Shown here: piece after piece, positions 32,628 through 39,491 of the stretch | How positions within the stretch are numbered: the first letter of the stretch is position 1 | How the letters are laid out: every line of letters begins with the position of its first letter | Source: Saprospiraceae bacterium | GTDB taxonomy: Bacteria; Bacteroidota; Bacteroidia; Chitinophagales; Saprospiraceae | Assembly (NCBI GenBank): GCA_028280415.1 | Contig: JANQLV010000011.1 | Location: 1-39,491, forward strand | DNA length: 39,491 nt | Direction: 5' to 3' | Program-made: the position numbers and the translations under genes | The notes under the pieces: generated by a model | Seen by the model: only the letters and a program-made list of their open reading frames with translations | Told to the model about the DNA's origin: nothing | The model's database searches: none

Positions 32628-33718
32628 TATTCAGCTACAAGAATCATCTGACGCGTTACTACACTTTCATCAACTCTTAAACGGCAATAGTAAAGACCAT
32701 GAGCTAGGTTGTGCCCGGCAAATAGCACTTTATGGATTCCTGCTAATTGATTTCCACTTAACATCGTTTGTACCACTTTCCCATTTTGATCCAGAACCTC
32801 CAATTGAATTATTTCACTTTGTTCTAATTCAAATTGAATAAAGGATTGATGGCTAAGGGGGTTGGGAAAAATTTTAAAATTCAATTTATTTAATTCTAAA
32901 TCAGAAAGAGAAGTAGTGGTGGTATCTTCCGGAGCTAAACCGACAAAAACTACATCATCGCCAATAGGAATACCCAAAGTATCGTTTTGTAAACTATATC
33001 CAATGTCCGCAGGTCGATCAATAAAAGGTGTAGATATAACTTCTAAAGGTTCTGCAAAATCCGGATCAAACTTTGAAATCTGTGCAGGGCTCCAGGAAGA
33101 GATATAATAATTACCGTCACTATCTTCATCAATACCATCTATATTGCCCAATGTAGTCGGAATGATTGTTGAAACTGAATTGTCATTCAAATCTACGGCT
33201 TTAATGGGAGCATTCGCTCCCCAATTGACGAAAATTAAACGATTGTTTATCCCATCATAAATGATCCCGTTAGGTGTACTACCAGTATTGCTGACAATCT
33301 CTTCATAAGTCATATTTGTTACATCCGATACATCGATGCGATAGATTTTATCCGCAGCAAAGTCAGTAACATAAAGTTTATCTACACCGTCATTGGTCAT
33401 CCCGTTCAGAAAACTTGTACCGGGAATACTCAGTGATCCTAGTTCTGATTCTGTATTTAGATCAAAGCCTCGAATAACACCATCATCTATTCCAAAAATA
33501 GTATTACCTAACACCTCCATACCGAACCCGGCACTTCCCGAGCTGAAAAAACTGAGATTGCCATATCCATCGTCAGCAATAATATTATTACCATTAGACA
33601 CCAGCCAGCGATTATTGACCGGGTCATATTCTACGCTTTCTGCATTCTGATAGGTTTGTGTAAAAGTAAAACTAAGACAGAAGAAGCAACTAAAAAAAAG
33701 AATAAGTATTTGGTTCAT
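32627..33718 (-). CDS. Secreted beta-propeller protein with T9SS sorting domain
   Basis: A 363-residue exported protein. The signal peptide is at about 1-20, followed by a beta-propeller of NHL/SMP-30 type (about 25-260; blades such as NGMTNDGVDKLYVTDFAADK and NGIIYDGINNRLIFVNWG). The C-terminal type IX sorting domain covers about 285-363 (KIFPNPLSHQSFIQFELEQS, then GLYYCRLRVDE and RQMILV). The protein should cross the outer membrane through the T9SS. No clear catalytic residues. Its stop codon abuts the right repeat of the GxxExxY cassette. A -7 element (33739-33732, minus strand) lies just upstream. Confidence 0.85.
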   Translation of the reverse strand: MNQILILFFSCFFCLSFTFTQTYQNAESVEYDPVNNRWLVSNGNNIIADDGYGNLSFFSSGSAGFGMEVLGNTIFGIDDGVIRGFDLNTESELGSLSIPGTSFLNGMTNDGVDKLYVTDFAADKIYRIDVSDVTNMTYEEIVSNTGSTPNGIIYDGINNRLIFVNWGANAPIKAVDLNDNSVSTIIPTTLGNIDGIDEDSDGNYYISSWSPAQISKFDPDFAEPLEVISTPFIDRPADIGYSLQNDTLGIPIGDDVVFVGLAPEDTTTTSLSDLELNKLNFKIFPNPLSHQSFIQFELEQSEIIQLEVLDQNGKVVQTMLSGNQLAGIHKVLFAGHNLAHGLYYCRLRVDESVVTRQMILVAE

Positions 33719-33731
33719 CGTTTATTTTTTT

Positions 33732-33739
33732 CAAAAGTA
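33732..33739 (-). promoter_or_regulatory. -7 promoter element of the beta-propeller gene
   Basis: TACTTTTG on the minus strand, an exact consensus match 13 bases before the ATG, implying a very short leader. No -33 match. Confidence 0.35.
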
Positions 33740-33860
33740 TAACCTTTATAGAAACTGATCCCCTGAAATTCTGAATTGCTTTTGCAAAATAACCGACTCA
33801 ACTTCAAGTCCTTTCTCGCGTTTCTGGTGATTGTGGTATTTTTATGAAAAAGAATATCTA

Positions 33861-36221
33861 ATGAGAATAATCCTTACACTCACAGCTTTCCTAATAACTA
33901 TCGGCTTATTTGCCCAAACGCATAATAGTATAAAAATAGACTTAAAAAATCGATCCATTCGAGAACTGGCAAAACTTGGATTAGATGTTGAACACGGAGA
34001 ATATGCTAAAGGCAGGCATTTCATTGGTGTTTTTTCCAATAAAGAAATTGAAAAAATAGAAGCGGAAGGTTTTCAATATGAAATATTAATCGCTAACCTT
34101 TCAGATTACCATCGGGAGCATAATCATGCCGATCATGGAACAGTAGGTTTGAGAAACCCCGGGCCTTGTGAAGAAGACGGGAACAATAACGAAATGGAAT
34201 TGCCGGAGAATTTTGAACTGGGAAGTTTCCAGGGTTTTTATACTTATGATGAAATGATTGCCAACCTTGACGCCATGGCCGCACAATATCCCGAACTGAT
34301 CACAGTGAAAGCGCCCATTGGTGATTTTCAAACACATGAAGGCCGACCGATTTATTGGTTGAAAATATCTGATAATGCCGGAACTGACGAAACAGAACCG
34401 GAGGTACTTTATACTGCAATCCATCATGCTCGTGAACCCGGTGGACTTTCCAATTTAATTTATTTCATGTGGCACGTCCTGGAAAACTATGAAAATGATC
34501 CGAAGATAAAGGCAATGGTAGATGAGACGGAGCTCTATTTTATCCCTTGCCTCAATCCGGATGGTTACATTTATAATGTAGAAAACTATTTTGGCGGTGG
34601 AGATATTTTTTGGCGGAAAAACCGCCGGGACAATGAAGATGGTACTTTTGGTGTTGACCTTAATCGCAATTACGGTTATGAATTCGGCTATGACAATATT
34701 GGTTCATCTAATAATACTGACGATGCGACTTACAGAGGACCTTCCGGATTTTCCGAACCAGAGACTCAGGCCTCTCAATTCTTTTGTAATAATCATGAAT
34801 TTCAGATAGCCTTGAATTATCATACCTTCGGGAACCTGTTGATTTACCCCTGGGGCTATGACAATATTGGAGCAGCCGACCCAACTTTTGTAGCCCTGGC
34901 AAATCTTATGGTAGAAGAAAATAGCTTCTTTGCAGGCACTGGTATTGAAACCGTGGGTTATGCTGCAAATGGTAATTCGGACGACTGGATGTACGGAGAG
35001 AATGTGACAAAACCGGCAATTTATTCCATGACTCCGGAATTGGGACTTGGCGGGTTTTATCCGGCGGAATCACAGATTATAAACATTATTCAATCTGCTC
35101 TGACACAAAATATACTCACTGGGTTATTACCACATAGTTATGCACAAATAGAAGATCAGACTGATTTATTAATTTCTGGTATCAATAATCAGGACTTTGA
35201 ATTTTTGCTAAAAAATGCAGGTTTGTCTGCCGGAGATTTTACGGTTAGCTTGACTGCAGTAAGCGATAATATTGAGTCGATCGGAGGAGCAGTGAACGTT
35301 AACCTTGTTTCACAGGATGAGATTGCCTCTTCGATCAGTTTTAATTTATTCGAAGATATCGACGCCGGAGAAACGGTCACTTTCGCGCTGTCGGTAGATA
35401 ATGGAATGTATACAATTAGTGATACCATTACCAAAATCTATGGAACAACGGAAGTGGTCCTGAGTGATGCAGGAAATGATCTAAGCAACTGGAGTGCTGA
35501 TGACTGGGCGACCACCGATGAGGATTTTGTGTCCAGCTCAACTAGTATTACGGATTCTCCAAATGGTGACTATCCTCCGAATACAGCAAATCGAATAACA
35601 TTATCTGACCCGGTTTCTTTGATGGATATAGATGCTGGATATCTGGAATTTTGGGCAAAATGGGATATCGAAGCTGGATGGGACTATGCGCAGGTAGAAA
35701 TTTCAACGGATGGAGGAATTAACTTTGCGCCACAATGCGGGCTCTACACAAAAGCGGGTAATGATAATCAGGACCTCAATGAACCATTATACGATGGTCA
35801 ATCCGATTGGGTCAAAGAGCAGATAGACCTTTCCGCTTATCTGGGAGAGGATATCATTATCCGCTTCTCCATGATTTCCGACAATTGGGTAGAGGAAGAT
35901 GGCTTTTATTTTGACGATATGGAGATTGTAAAATTAACAGGTGGAACGGTATCCGTCAGGCCACTTGAATTATCGGCTATGAAAATCAAAGCCTATCCCA
36001 ATCCGGCAGATCAGAACTTTACGATAGAACTATCCGAGCCCATTGCTAAATCCATGCTGAGTATGTACACGACTCAAGGGACATTACTTTCGGCCTATCC
36101 ATTTAATAATGAGGCGAAATTTGAAATTACTTTAGCTGACTACCCAATGGGGATGTACATTTACAAGCTTACAGATATGGAAACCGGCTCAGAAACATCC
36201 GGAAAGGTATTTGTTCGATAA
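33861..36221 (+). CDS. Secreted M14 zinc carboxypeptidase with T9SS sorting domain
   Basis: A 786-residue exported protein: signal peptide at about 1-19 (GLFAQ), a propeptide-like region to about 120, then the M14 domain (about 125-430). Zinc ligands H189 and E192 are in HHAREPGG, the third His is in LNYHTFGN, Arg/Asn substrate residues are in DLNRNYG, and the catalytic Glu is in MTPELGLGG. A beta-sandwich domain follows (YLEFWAKWDIEAGWDYAQVE, then FYFDDMEIV), and the end is a type IX sorting domain (KAYPNPADQNFTIELS ... GKVFVR). I chose the ATG at 33861. Likely an extracellular protein- or peptide-degrading enzyme. Confidence 0.93.
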   Translation: MRIILTLTAFLITIGLFAQTHNSIKIDLKNRSIRELAKLGLDVEHGEYAKGRHFIGVFSNKEIEKIEAEGFQYEILIANLSDYHREHNHADHGTVGLRNPGPCEEDGNNNEMELPENFELGSFQGFYTYDEMIANLDAMAAQYPELITVKAPIGDFQTHEGRPIYWLKISDNAGTDETEPEVLYTAIHHAREPGGLSNLIYFMWHVLENYENDPKIKAMVDETELYFIPCLNPDGYIYNVENYFGGGDIFWRKNRRDNEDGTFGVDLNRNYGYEFGYDNIGSSNNTDDATYRGPSGFSEPETQASQFFCNNHEFQIALNYHTFGNLLIYPWGYDNIGAADPTFVALANLMVEENSFFAGTGIETVGYAANGNSDDWMYGENVTKPAIYSMTPELGLGGFYPAESQIINIIQSALTQNILTGLLPHSYAQIEDQTDLLISGINNQDFEFLLKNAGLSAGDFTVSLTAVSDNIESIGGAVNVNLVSQDEIASSISFNLFEDIDAGETVTFALSVDNGMYTISDTITKIYGTTEVVLSDAGNDLSNWSADDWATTDEDFVSSSTSITDSPNGDYPPNTANRITLSDPVSLMDIDAGYLEFWAKWDIEAGWDYAQVEISTDGGINFAPQCGLYTKAGNDNQDLNEPLYDGQSDWVKEQIDLSAYLGEDIIIRFSMISDNWVEEDGFYFDDMEIVKLTGGTVSVRPLELSAMKIKAYPNPADQNFTIELSEPIAKSMLSMYTTQGTLLSAYPFNNEAKFEITLADYPMGMYIYKLTDMETGSETSGKVFVR

Positions 36222-36235
36222 AAAGACAAGAAAGC

Positions 36236-36266
36236 TTGCATTATGCTAACTAAATCCCTATATTTG
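36236..36266 (+). promoter_or_regulatory. Promoter of the initiator tRNA gene
   Basis: TTG (36236-36238), 20 bases, TATATTTG (36259-36266), an excellent Bacteroidota promoter ending 34 bases before the tRNA. Confidence 0.7.
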
Positions 36267-36300
36267 CACTCCAATCGCGAAAGGCGGTTGAATTAAACAT

Positions 36301-36373
<73 letters not shown>

Positions 36374-36382
36374 CAAGGGAAT

Positions 36383-36423
36383 AAAAAGTCATCTGATAAT
36401 CTTGGTATTGCAGATGGCTTTTT
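36383..36423 (+). terminator. Terminator of the tRNA-fMet gene
   Basis: 13-bp stem AAAAAGTCATCTG/CAGATGGCTTTTT with one T-G pair, a 15-base loop and a T run. Confidence 0.9.
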
Positions 36424-36577
36424 TTATTGAGGCCATTTTATGGTCGGTTGGCTCAAGAAATCCAGGCTCCATTTTGATGTACTTAATTCGTTCATCAATA
36501 CCATACATGATCCAACAAGTAATCAAAGCATGTCTTTAACTCATCAACGATACCTTTAGATTAGCACAATTGATTAA
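36424..36577. other. Non-coding stretch between the tRNA and recombinase remnant
   Basis: 154 bases with short open frames on both strands (none over about 45 codons) and no recognisable product. It may be further decayed recombinase or element sequence. Confidence 0.3.
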
Positions 36578-36775
36578 GCGAAAGGCAGTATCTACTTAAA
36601 GCACTCTTCCATTATCAAAAGTTTGAAAAGATTCCTGGTAAAAACTTCCTATGTCCAAGCTTTCTCCGGAGCTGGCTTAATAGTTACCACTCAAATCTAT
36701 ACACATGTTTCTCAGAAGCAACGACAGGTGATTTTGAAGTGTAATCACCCTAAGAGGCATTTTAGAGAGTTTTGA
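36578..36775 (+). pseudogene. Tyrosine recombinase C-terminal remnant
   Basis: The frame after a TAA at 36575-36577 encodes 65 residues that match the end of a phage-type integrase. YLKHSS lines up with the LRHSF box, YVQAFSGAGLIVTTQIYTHVS lines up with the usual YVQxLLGHxSxxTTxIYTHVS. The nucleophile Tyr (IYTHVS) remains, but box II Arg is Lys and the LGH His is gone (SGA). There is no start codon and no N-terminal or core domain. It is therefore an inactive fragment. It lies 200 bases from tRNA-fMet, and its stop codon touches the inverted repeat that starts at 36776. Confidence 0.75.
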
Positions 36776-36807
36776 ATAGAGGATAACTATTAATTATCTA
36801 TTTGATG
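36776..36807 (+). repeat. Left arm of a 32-base inverted repeat, ending in the ATG of the FAD gene
   Basis: Starts ATAGAGGATAACTATTAATT and ends TATTTGATG. It matches the reverse complement of 38977-39008 at 31 of 32 positions, with 27 in an unbroken run. The inner part is an imperfect 17-base dyad (GATAA ... TTATC). Confidence 0.97.
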
Positions 36808-37974
36808 ACAAGAGCAGATATAATAATTGCAGGTGCAGGCATATCTGGATTATTGTTAGGGTATGAACTATCTAAGTATCTATCTATATTAATTTTAGAA
36901 AAACAAGAAGAAAAACCTCAAACGAAATATTGGGTAACACTTAACAATATTGATATAGATTCCAATATAAAAGAGTTTGTTGATGTTCAATTTGACTCAA
37001 TGGAGTTTATCTCTCATGAATTTGAGAAGTACTCCTTAAAGGGAGATTACTTATTGTGGGATACTGATAAGCTTTGTGAATATTTAAAAACTTTCATTAG
37101 AAATAATAATGGGAAGATTTTGTACAATCACCGAGTATACAGTAAAAGCATTAAAGAATCTTACATCGAGGTATTCGCAAATGCTACTTCCTTTAAATCC
37201 CAAATTCTTATTGACTGTATGGGGTATTATTCTCCAATAGTACATACACACCATATGGCAAAAATATTAGGATATCATTATTTGTATGGGAAAACATTGA
37301 AATTAAAACAAAACATTAATCCTGTCTGTTTGGCAAACGTAATGCTGCAAAAGCAAGCAGCATATCTGGAAATATTTCCAGATTCAAAACAGGGAGCTCA
37401 TGTGACTATAATAAAACCAATTTCTAAACTGCAAAGCCTGAATCATTTAAAAGAGGAATTTAATTTTATTATATCTAAATCGGCTTATTCAAAATACTTT
37501 GAAGACGATCAAGACAAACAACTGCCATTAGGGGGAGTCGTACCTGTTGGTCTTATAAGAAAAAAGGCGCTTAATCGTGTTTTCCTTTATGGAGAATCAG
37601 CACAGCATAACCCCGCCGCTACCGGTACGTGCTTGTCACGGCTTTTCAAGAATTACAAAAAAGTTGCTGCACATTTGGTAGATAAAATTAACCAGCAAGA
37701 TTTCAGTGCTAAATCGCTTTCCAGTCTTCCTTCAGATTATAATCGTCTTTCAAGCAATTTTCAAATAAATTTATTCAAAGAAATGCTGTCTTGGAATTCA
37801 GTCAAATTCAGTAAATTTTTAAAGATGCTTGATTGTTTACCCAATGAGTCTGTAAATGATTTTCTATTTGATGAGATTAAACTATCGCATTTTGCAGATA
37901 TAAATACAGTCTTGAAATTATTACGATCCGGACAATATTTATGGATTAAACCCTTTCTTAAATCACTTTCCTAA
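36805..37974 (+). CDS. FAD-dependent oxidoreductase, lycopene-cyclase-like
   Basis: A 389-residue flavoprotein. The N-terminal Rossmann dinucleotide fold is GAGISG at 10-15 with the ribose-binding Glu at 32 (LILEK). A second FAD motif, LYGESAQHNPAATGTCLSRLF, is at about 266-286, a layout shared with lycopene cyclases and related FAD enzymes. The substrate is unknown and no carotenoid gene is near. It is more AT-rich than the housekeeping genes to the left. The ATG is the last three bases of the inverted repeat. It overlaps the convergent membrane-protein gene by 12 bases at the 3' end. I prefer ATG 36805 to TTG 36802. Confidence 0.85.
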   Translation: MTRADIIIAGAGISGLLLGYELSKYLSILILEKQEEKPQTKYWVTLNNIDIDSNIKEFVDVQFDSMEFISHEFEKYSLKGDYLLWDTDKLCEYLKTFIRNNNGKILYNHRVYSKSIKESYIEVFANATSFKSQILIDCMGYYSPIVHTHHMAKILGYHYLYGKTLKLKQNINPVCLANVMLQKQAAYLEIFPDSKQGAHVTIIKPISKLQSLNHLKEEFNFIISKSAYSKYFEDDQDKQLPLGGVVPVGLIRKKALNRVFLYGESAQHNPAATGTCLSRLFKNYKKVAAHLVDKINQQDFSAKSLSSLPSDYNRLSSNFQINLFKEMLSWNSVKFSKFLKMLDCLPNESVNDFLFDEIKLSHFADINTVLKLLRSGQYLWIKPFLKSLS

Positions 37975-38979
37975 TATTGTATTGATGAAAGATTGAATAG
38001 TCGAATCATTCTGATATAAAAACTGAATAATTAAAGCAATTGAAATAATTATTGATGGAGAGTCTTTTATGCTTAACAAAGATATCGTATTTGATTTGCT
38101 AAATAATTTTTCCTTTATTTCTAAAACTGTTTTCTCTAATTCGAGATATTGTTTAATATTGGCCGATTTATTTTCTCTGGTATTATTTATCATTTTATAC
38201 AGGTCATTGACTTTATCAGTCAATCCATTCATATGAATTTTTCTAAGAACATATCGTATGTAGAAACCAGAAAAAAGGACAAAAGGCAAAAATATCACCA
38301 AAGGATATAGTAAAAACTTTCTAATACCTTCATTAAAAAGTGCATTCTCGAATGTAAAATTTGCAGTCAACGTACCTCTAAAAGCTAAATATAAAGCAAT
38401 AACCGAAGCCAGGAAAAGTGTAGTGAGATATATGTTTAAGTTTTCTAGTTCAACAAATTCTGTATTTTTTTGAAACCTAATTGTTTTATAGTTATCATCA
38501 AGTTTTCGAAAAATAAGAACTGTAAAAATTAAATAAGAAAACATTAGACCTCCAATATAAAAAAGAGAAATGGAGGTGACGGCCAAGAAGTATTTCGAAA
38601 ATCCTTCTAAAGGGTATCCACATTGAAATAATATGATACCTCCGATTATAGTAATTGCAGCACTTATGCCATGATGAAAAAGTGGGTTCTCAACTCTACT
38701 ATAACTTTTAAGAATATTAATATTTAGCTCTTCTGGGAGATGAACTACATTGCAGAGCATGATAAAAGCACTGGGATATGTTTTTTTTATGAAGAAAAAA
38801 ACTCCATAGCTAGTGCCTACAATAAAAATACCATTAAAATAATACGCATATGACAATACTAATTGAAATGCCATTGATTTTCCTTGAAAAATCCAAGCTA
38901 TTCCTCCTCCTAGCAAACATGCAATGATGCTTATTAGAATCCACACAAAGATATCCATTATTAGATCGATCAAACGCAT
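37963..38979 (-). CDS. Multi-spanning membrane protein of unknown function
   Basis: A 338-residue protein with about six or seven membrane helices (around residues 8-30, 38-62, 105-125, 130-158, 183-203, 222-245) and a cytoplasmic-looking coiled coil (about 250-300) before a last hydrophobic segment (about 305-325). I do not recognise the family and see no catalytic motif. It is strongly AT-rich. Its ATG (38979) is the last three bases of the right inverted-repeat arm, and its 3' end overlaps the convergent FAD gene by 12 bases. The exact -7 element at 39024-39031 reads into it. Confidence 0.78.
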   Translation of the reverse strand: MRLIDLIMDIFVWILISIIACLLGGGIAWIFQGKSMAFQLVLSYAYYFNGIFIVGTSYGVFFFIKKTYPSAFIMLCNVVHLPEELNINILKSYSRVENPLFHHGISAAITIIGGIILFQCGYPLEGFSKYFLAVTSISLFYIGGLMFSYLIFTVLIFRKLDDNYKTIRFQKNTEFVELENLNIYLTTLFLASVIALYLAFRGTLTANFTFENALFNEGIRKFLLYPLVIFLPFVLFSGFYIRYVLRKIHMNGLTDKVNDLYKMINNTRENKSANIKQYLELEKTVLEIKEKLFSKSNTISLLSIKDSPSIIISIALIIQFLYQNDSTIQSFINTILGK

Positions 38980-39008
38980 CAAATAGATAATTAATAGTTA
39001 TCCTTTAT
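38977..39008 (-). repeat. Right arm of the 32-base inverted repeat, ending in the ATG of the membrane-protein gene
   Basis: Reverse complement of 36776-36807 with one mismatch. With the left arm it encloses a segment of about 2.17 kb that is entirely coding. Confidence 0.97.
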
Positions 39009-39491
39009 CGGTATTTATCAAAACAAATCTAACAAAATAAAACCCACTTTTCTTAATATATTATGACCTTTTTATATTAACCCTGTTTTATAAGTTAGAC
39101 CTTTAATTCCGGCTGTTTTAAAGTGAAATTAATGATTTTCAAATGCTTTACTTTCTTTCTTCCCGTATTTCTTATATACGAAAGTCAGGGTAAATTTTGC
39201 CTTTGAATTAGAATATTTCTTTAAGGTCTATTTTCAATAAACTAAAATACTCTAATACTGCTGATCATTGAAAAAAGAATTTGATTGTTGATTTTTAAAA
39301 CCAATAAGCTTAATCCAGGTATGTTAATGTTAATAATATTTGTAAATGAAATTAGTTAAAAATTACTTGAGCGCTATTTTTTACTCATTCTAAATTTTAA
39401 ATATTATATTTACTGAACTTGCGAATAATTGCTGAAATAACTTACAGTTGGAAAATATTGTGTTTGATTCCTTTTCTTTTATCCACTGTAT
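39009..39491. other. AT-rich non-coding right end
   Basis: 483 bases with no open frame worth calling. Apart from the -7 element at 39024-39031, only short dyads are seen (for example CGTAT/ATACG near 39166-39180). Confidence 0.5.
39024..39031 (-). promoter_or_regulatory. -7 promoter element outside the right repeat arm
   Basis: TAGATTTG on the minus strand, an exact TAnnTTTG match 45 bases before the ATG at 38979. It lies outside the inverted repeat, so it would read into whichever gene sits in the right-hand position. No -33 match. Confidence 0.4.

Noticed and set aside
36389-36508. 39-codon leftward frame next to the tRNA terminator
   Set aside because: It runs into the terminator stem and has no recognisable product; probably chance.
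36776-39008. Inverted repeats considered as ends of a transposon
   Set aside because: No transposase lies inside, no target-site duplication lies outside, and the arms end exactly at the two start codons, which fits an inversion or shared-promoter structure better.

Overview
The window looks like a chromosomal segment of a Bacteroidota bacterium, probably from the Saprospiria or a near relative. The reasons are a fused lpxC-fabZ gene followed by lpxA, two secreted proteins with type IX secretion (T9SS) C-terminal sorting domains, a DUF3667 protein, many lipoproteins, almost no Shine-Dalgarno sequences, and promoter candidates of the Bacteroidota type (TTTG or TTG, then 17-22 bases, then TAnnTTTG). 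The genus-level placement is inference.

Left end (1-3645): a zinc-homeostasis block. A Zur-type Fur-family repressor is divergent from a leftward operon encoding a MerC-domain membrane protein, a CobW/COG0523 GTPase with a six-histidine run, a LolD-like ABC ATPase and a MacB/FtsX-like permease with a long acidic-histidine run. The permease is cut by the window edge. Two related 7-1-7 palindromes lie on the two divergent promoters and are the probable Zur operators.

Region 3646-17320: housekeeping genes. They are lpxC-fabZ, lpxA and an ABC ATPase (overlapping, one operon); then leftward a four-helix-bundle gene flanked by repeats, a MerR-type regulator, gatB, a DUF3667 membrane protein and an M23 peptidase; then rightward alaS, facing a leftward secreted M14-family peptidase.

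Region 17321-31920: mostly envelope and unknown genes. These include several lipoproteins, a DUF4836-like secreted protein, a Gfo/Idh/MocA oxidoreductase, a small outer-membrane barrel, a glycerophosphodiesterase-like lipoprotein, a polyprenyl glycosylphosphotransferase, a TerB-like protein, a phosphodiester glycosidase-like lipoprotein and a thiolase. Several clear terminators separate the units.

Region 31921-36423: a GxxExxY (PD-(D/E)XK fold) gene between imperfect terminal inverted repeats, two T9SS-secreted proteins (a beta-propeller and an M14 carboxypeptidase), and an initiator tRNA-Met with its own promoter and terminator.

Right end (36424-39491): an AT-rich accessory segment beside the tRNA. 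It holds a decayed tyrosine-recombinase C-terminus and, directly after its stop codon, a 32-base inverted repeat. The second copy is about 2.2 kb away. Between the copies are exactly two convergent genes that overlap at their 3' ends: a lycopene-cyclase-like FAD oxidoreductase and a multi-spanning membrane protein. Each gene's ATG is the last three bases of one repeat arm, so inversion would swap the two reading frames without damaging either. This is the most striking undescribed structure in the window.
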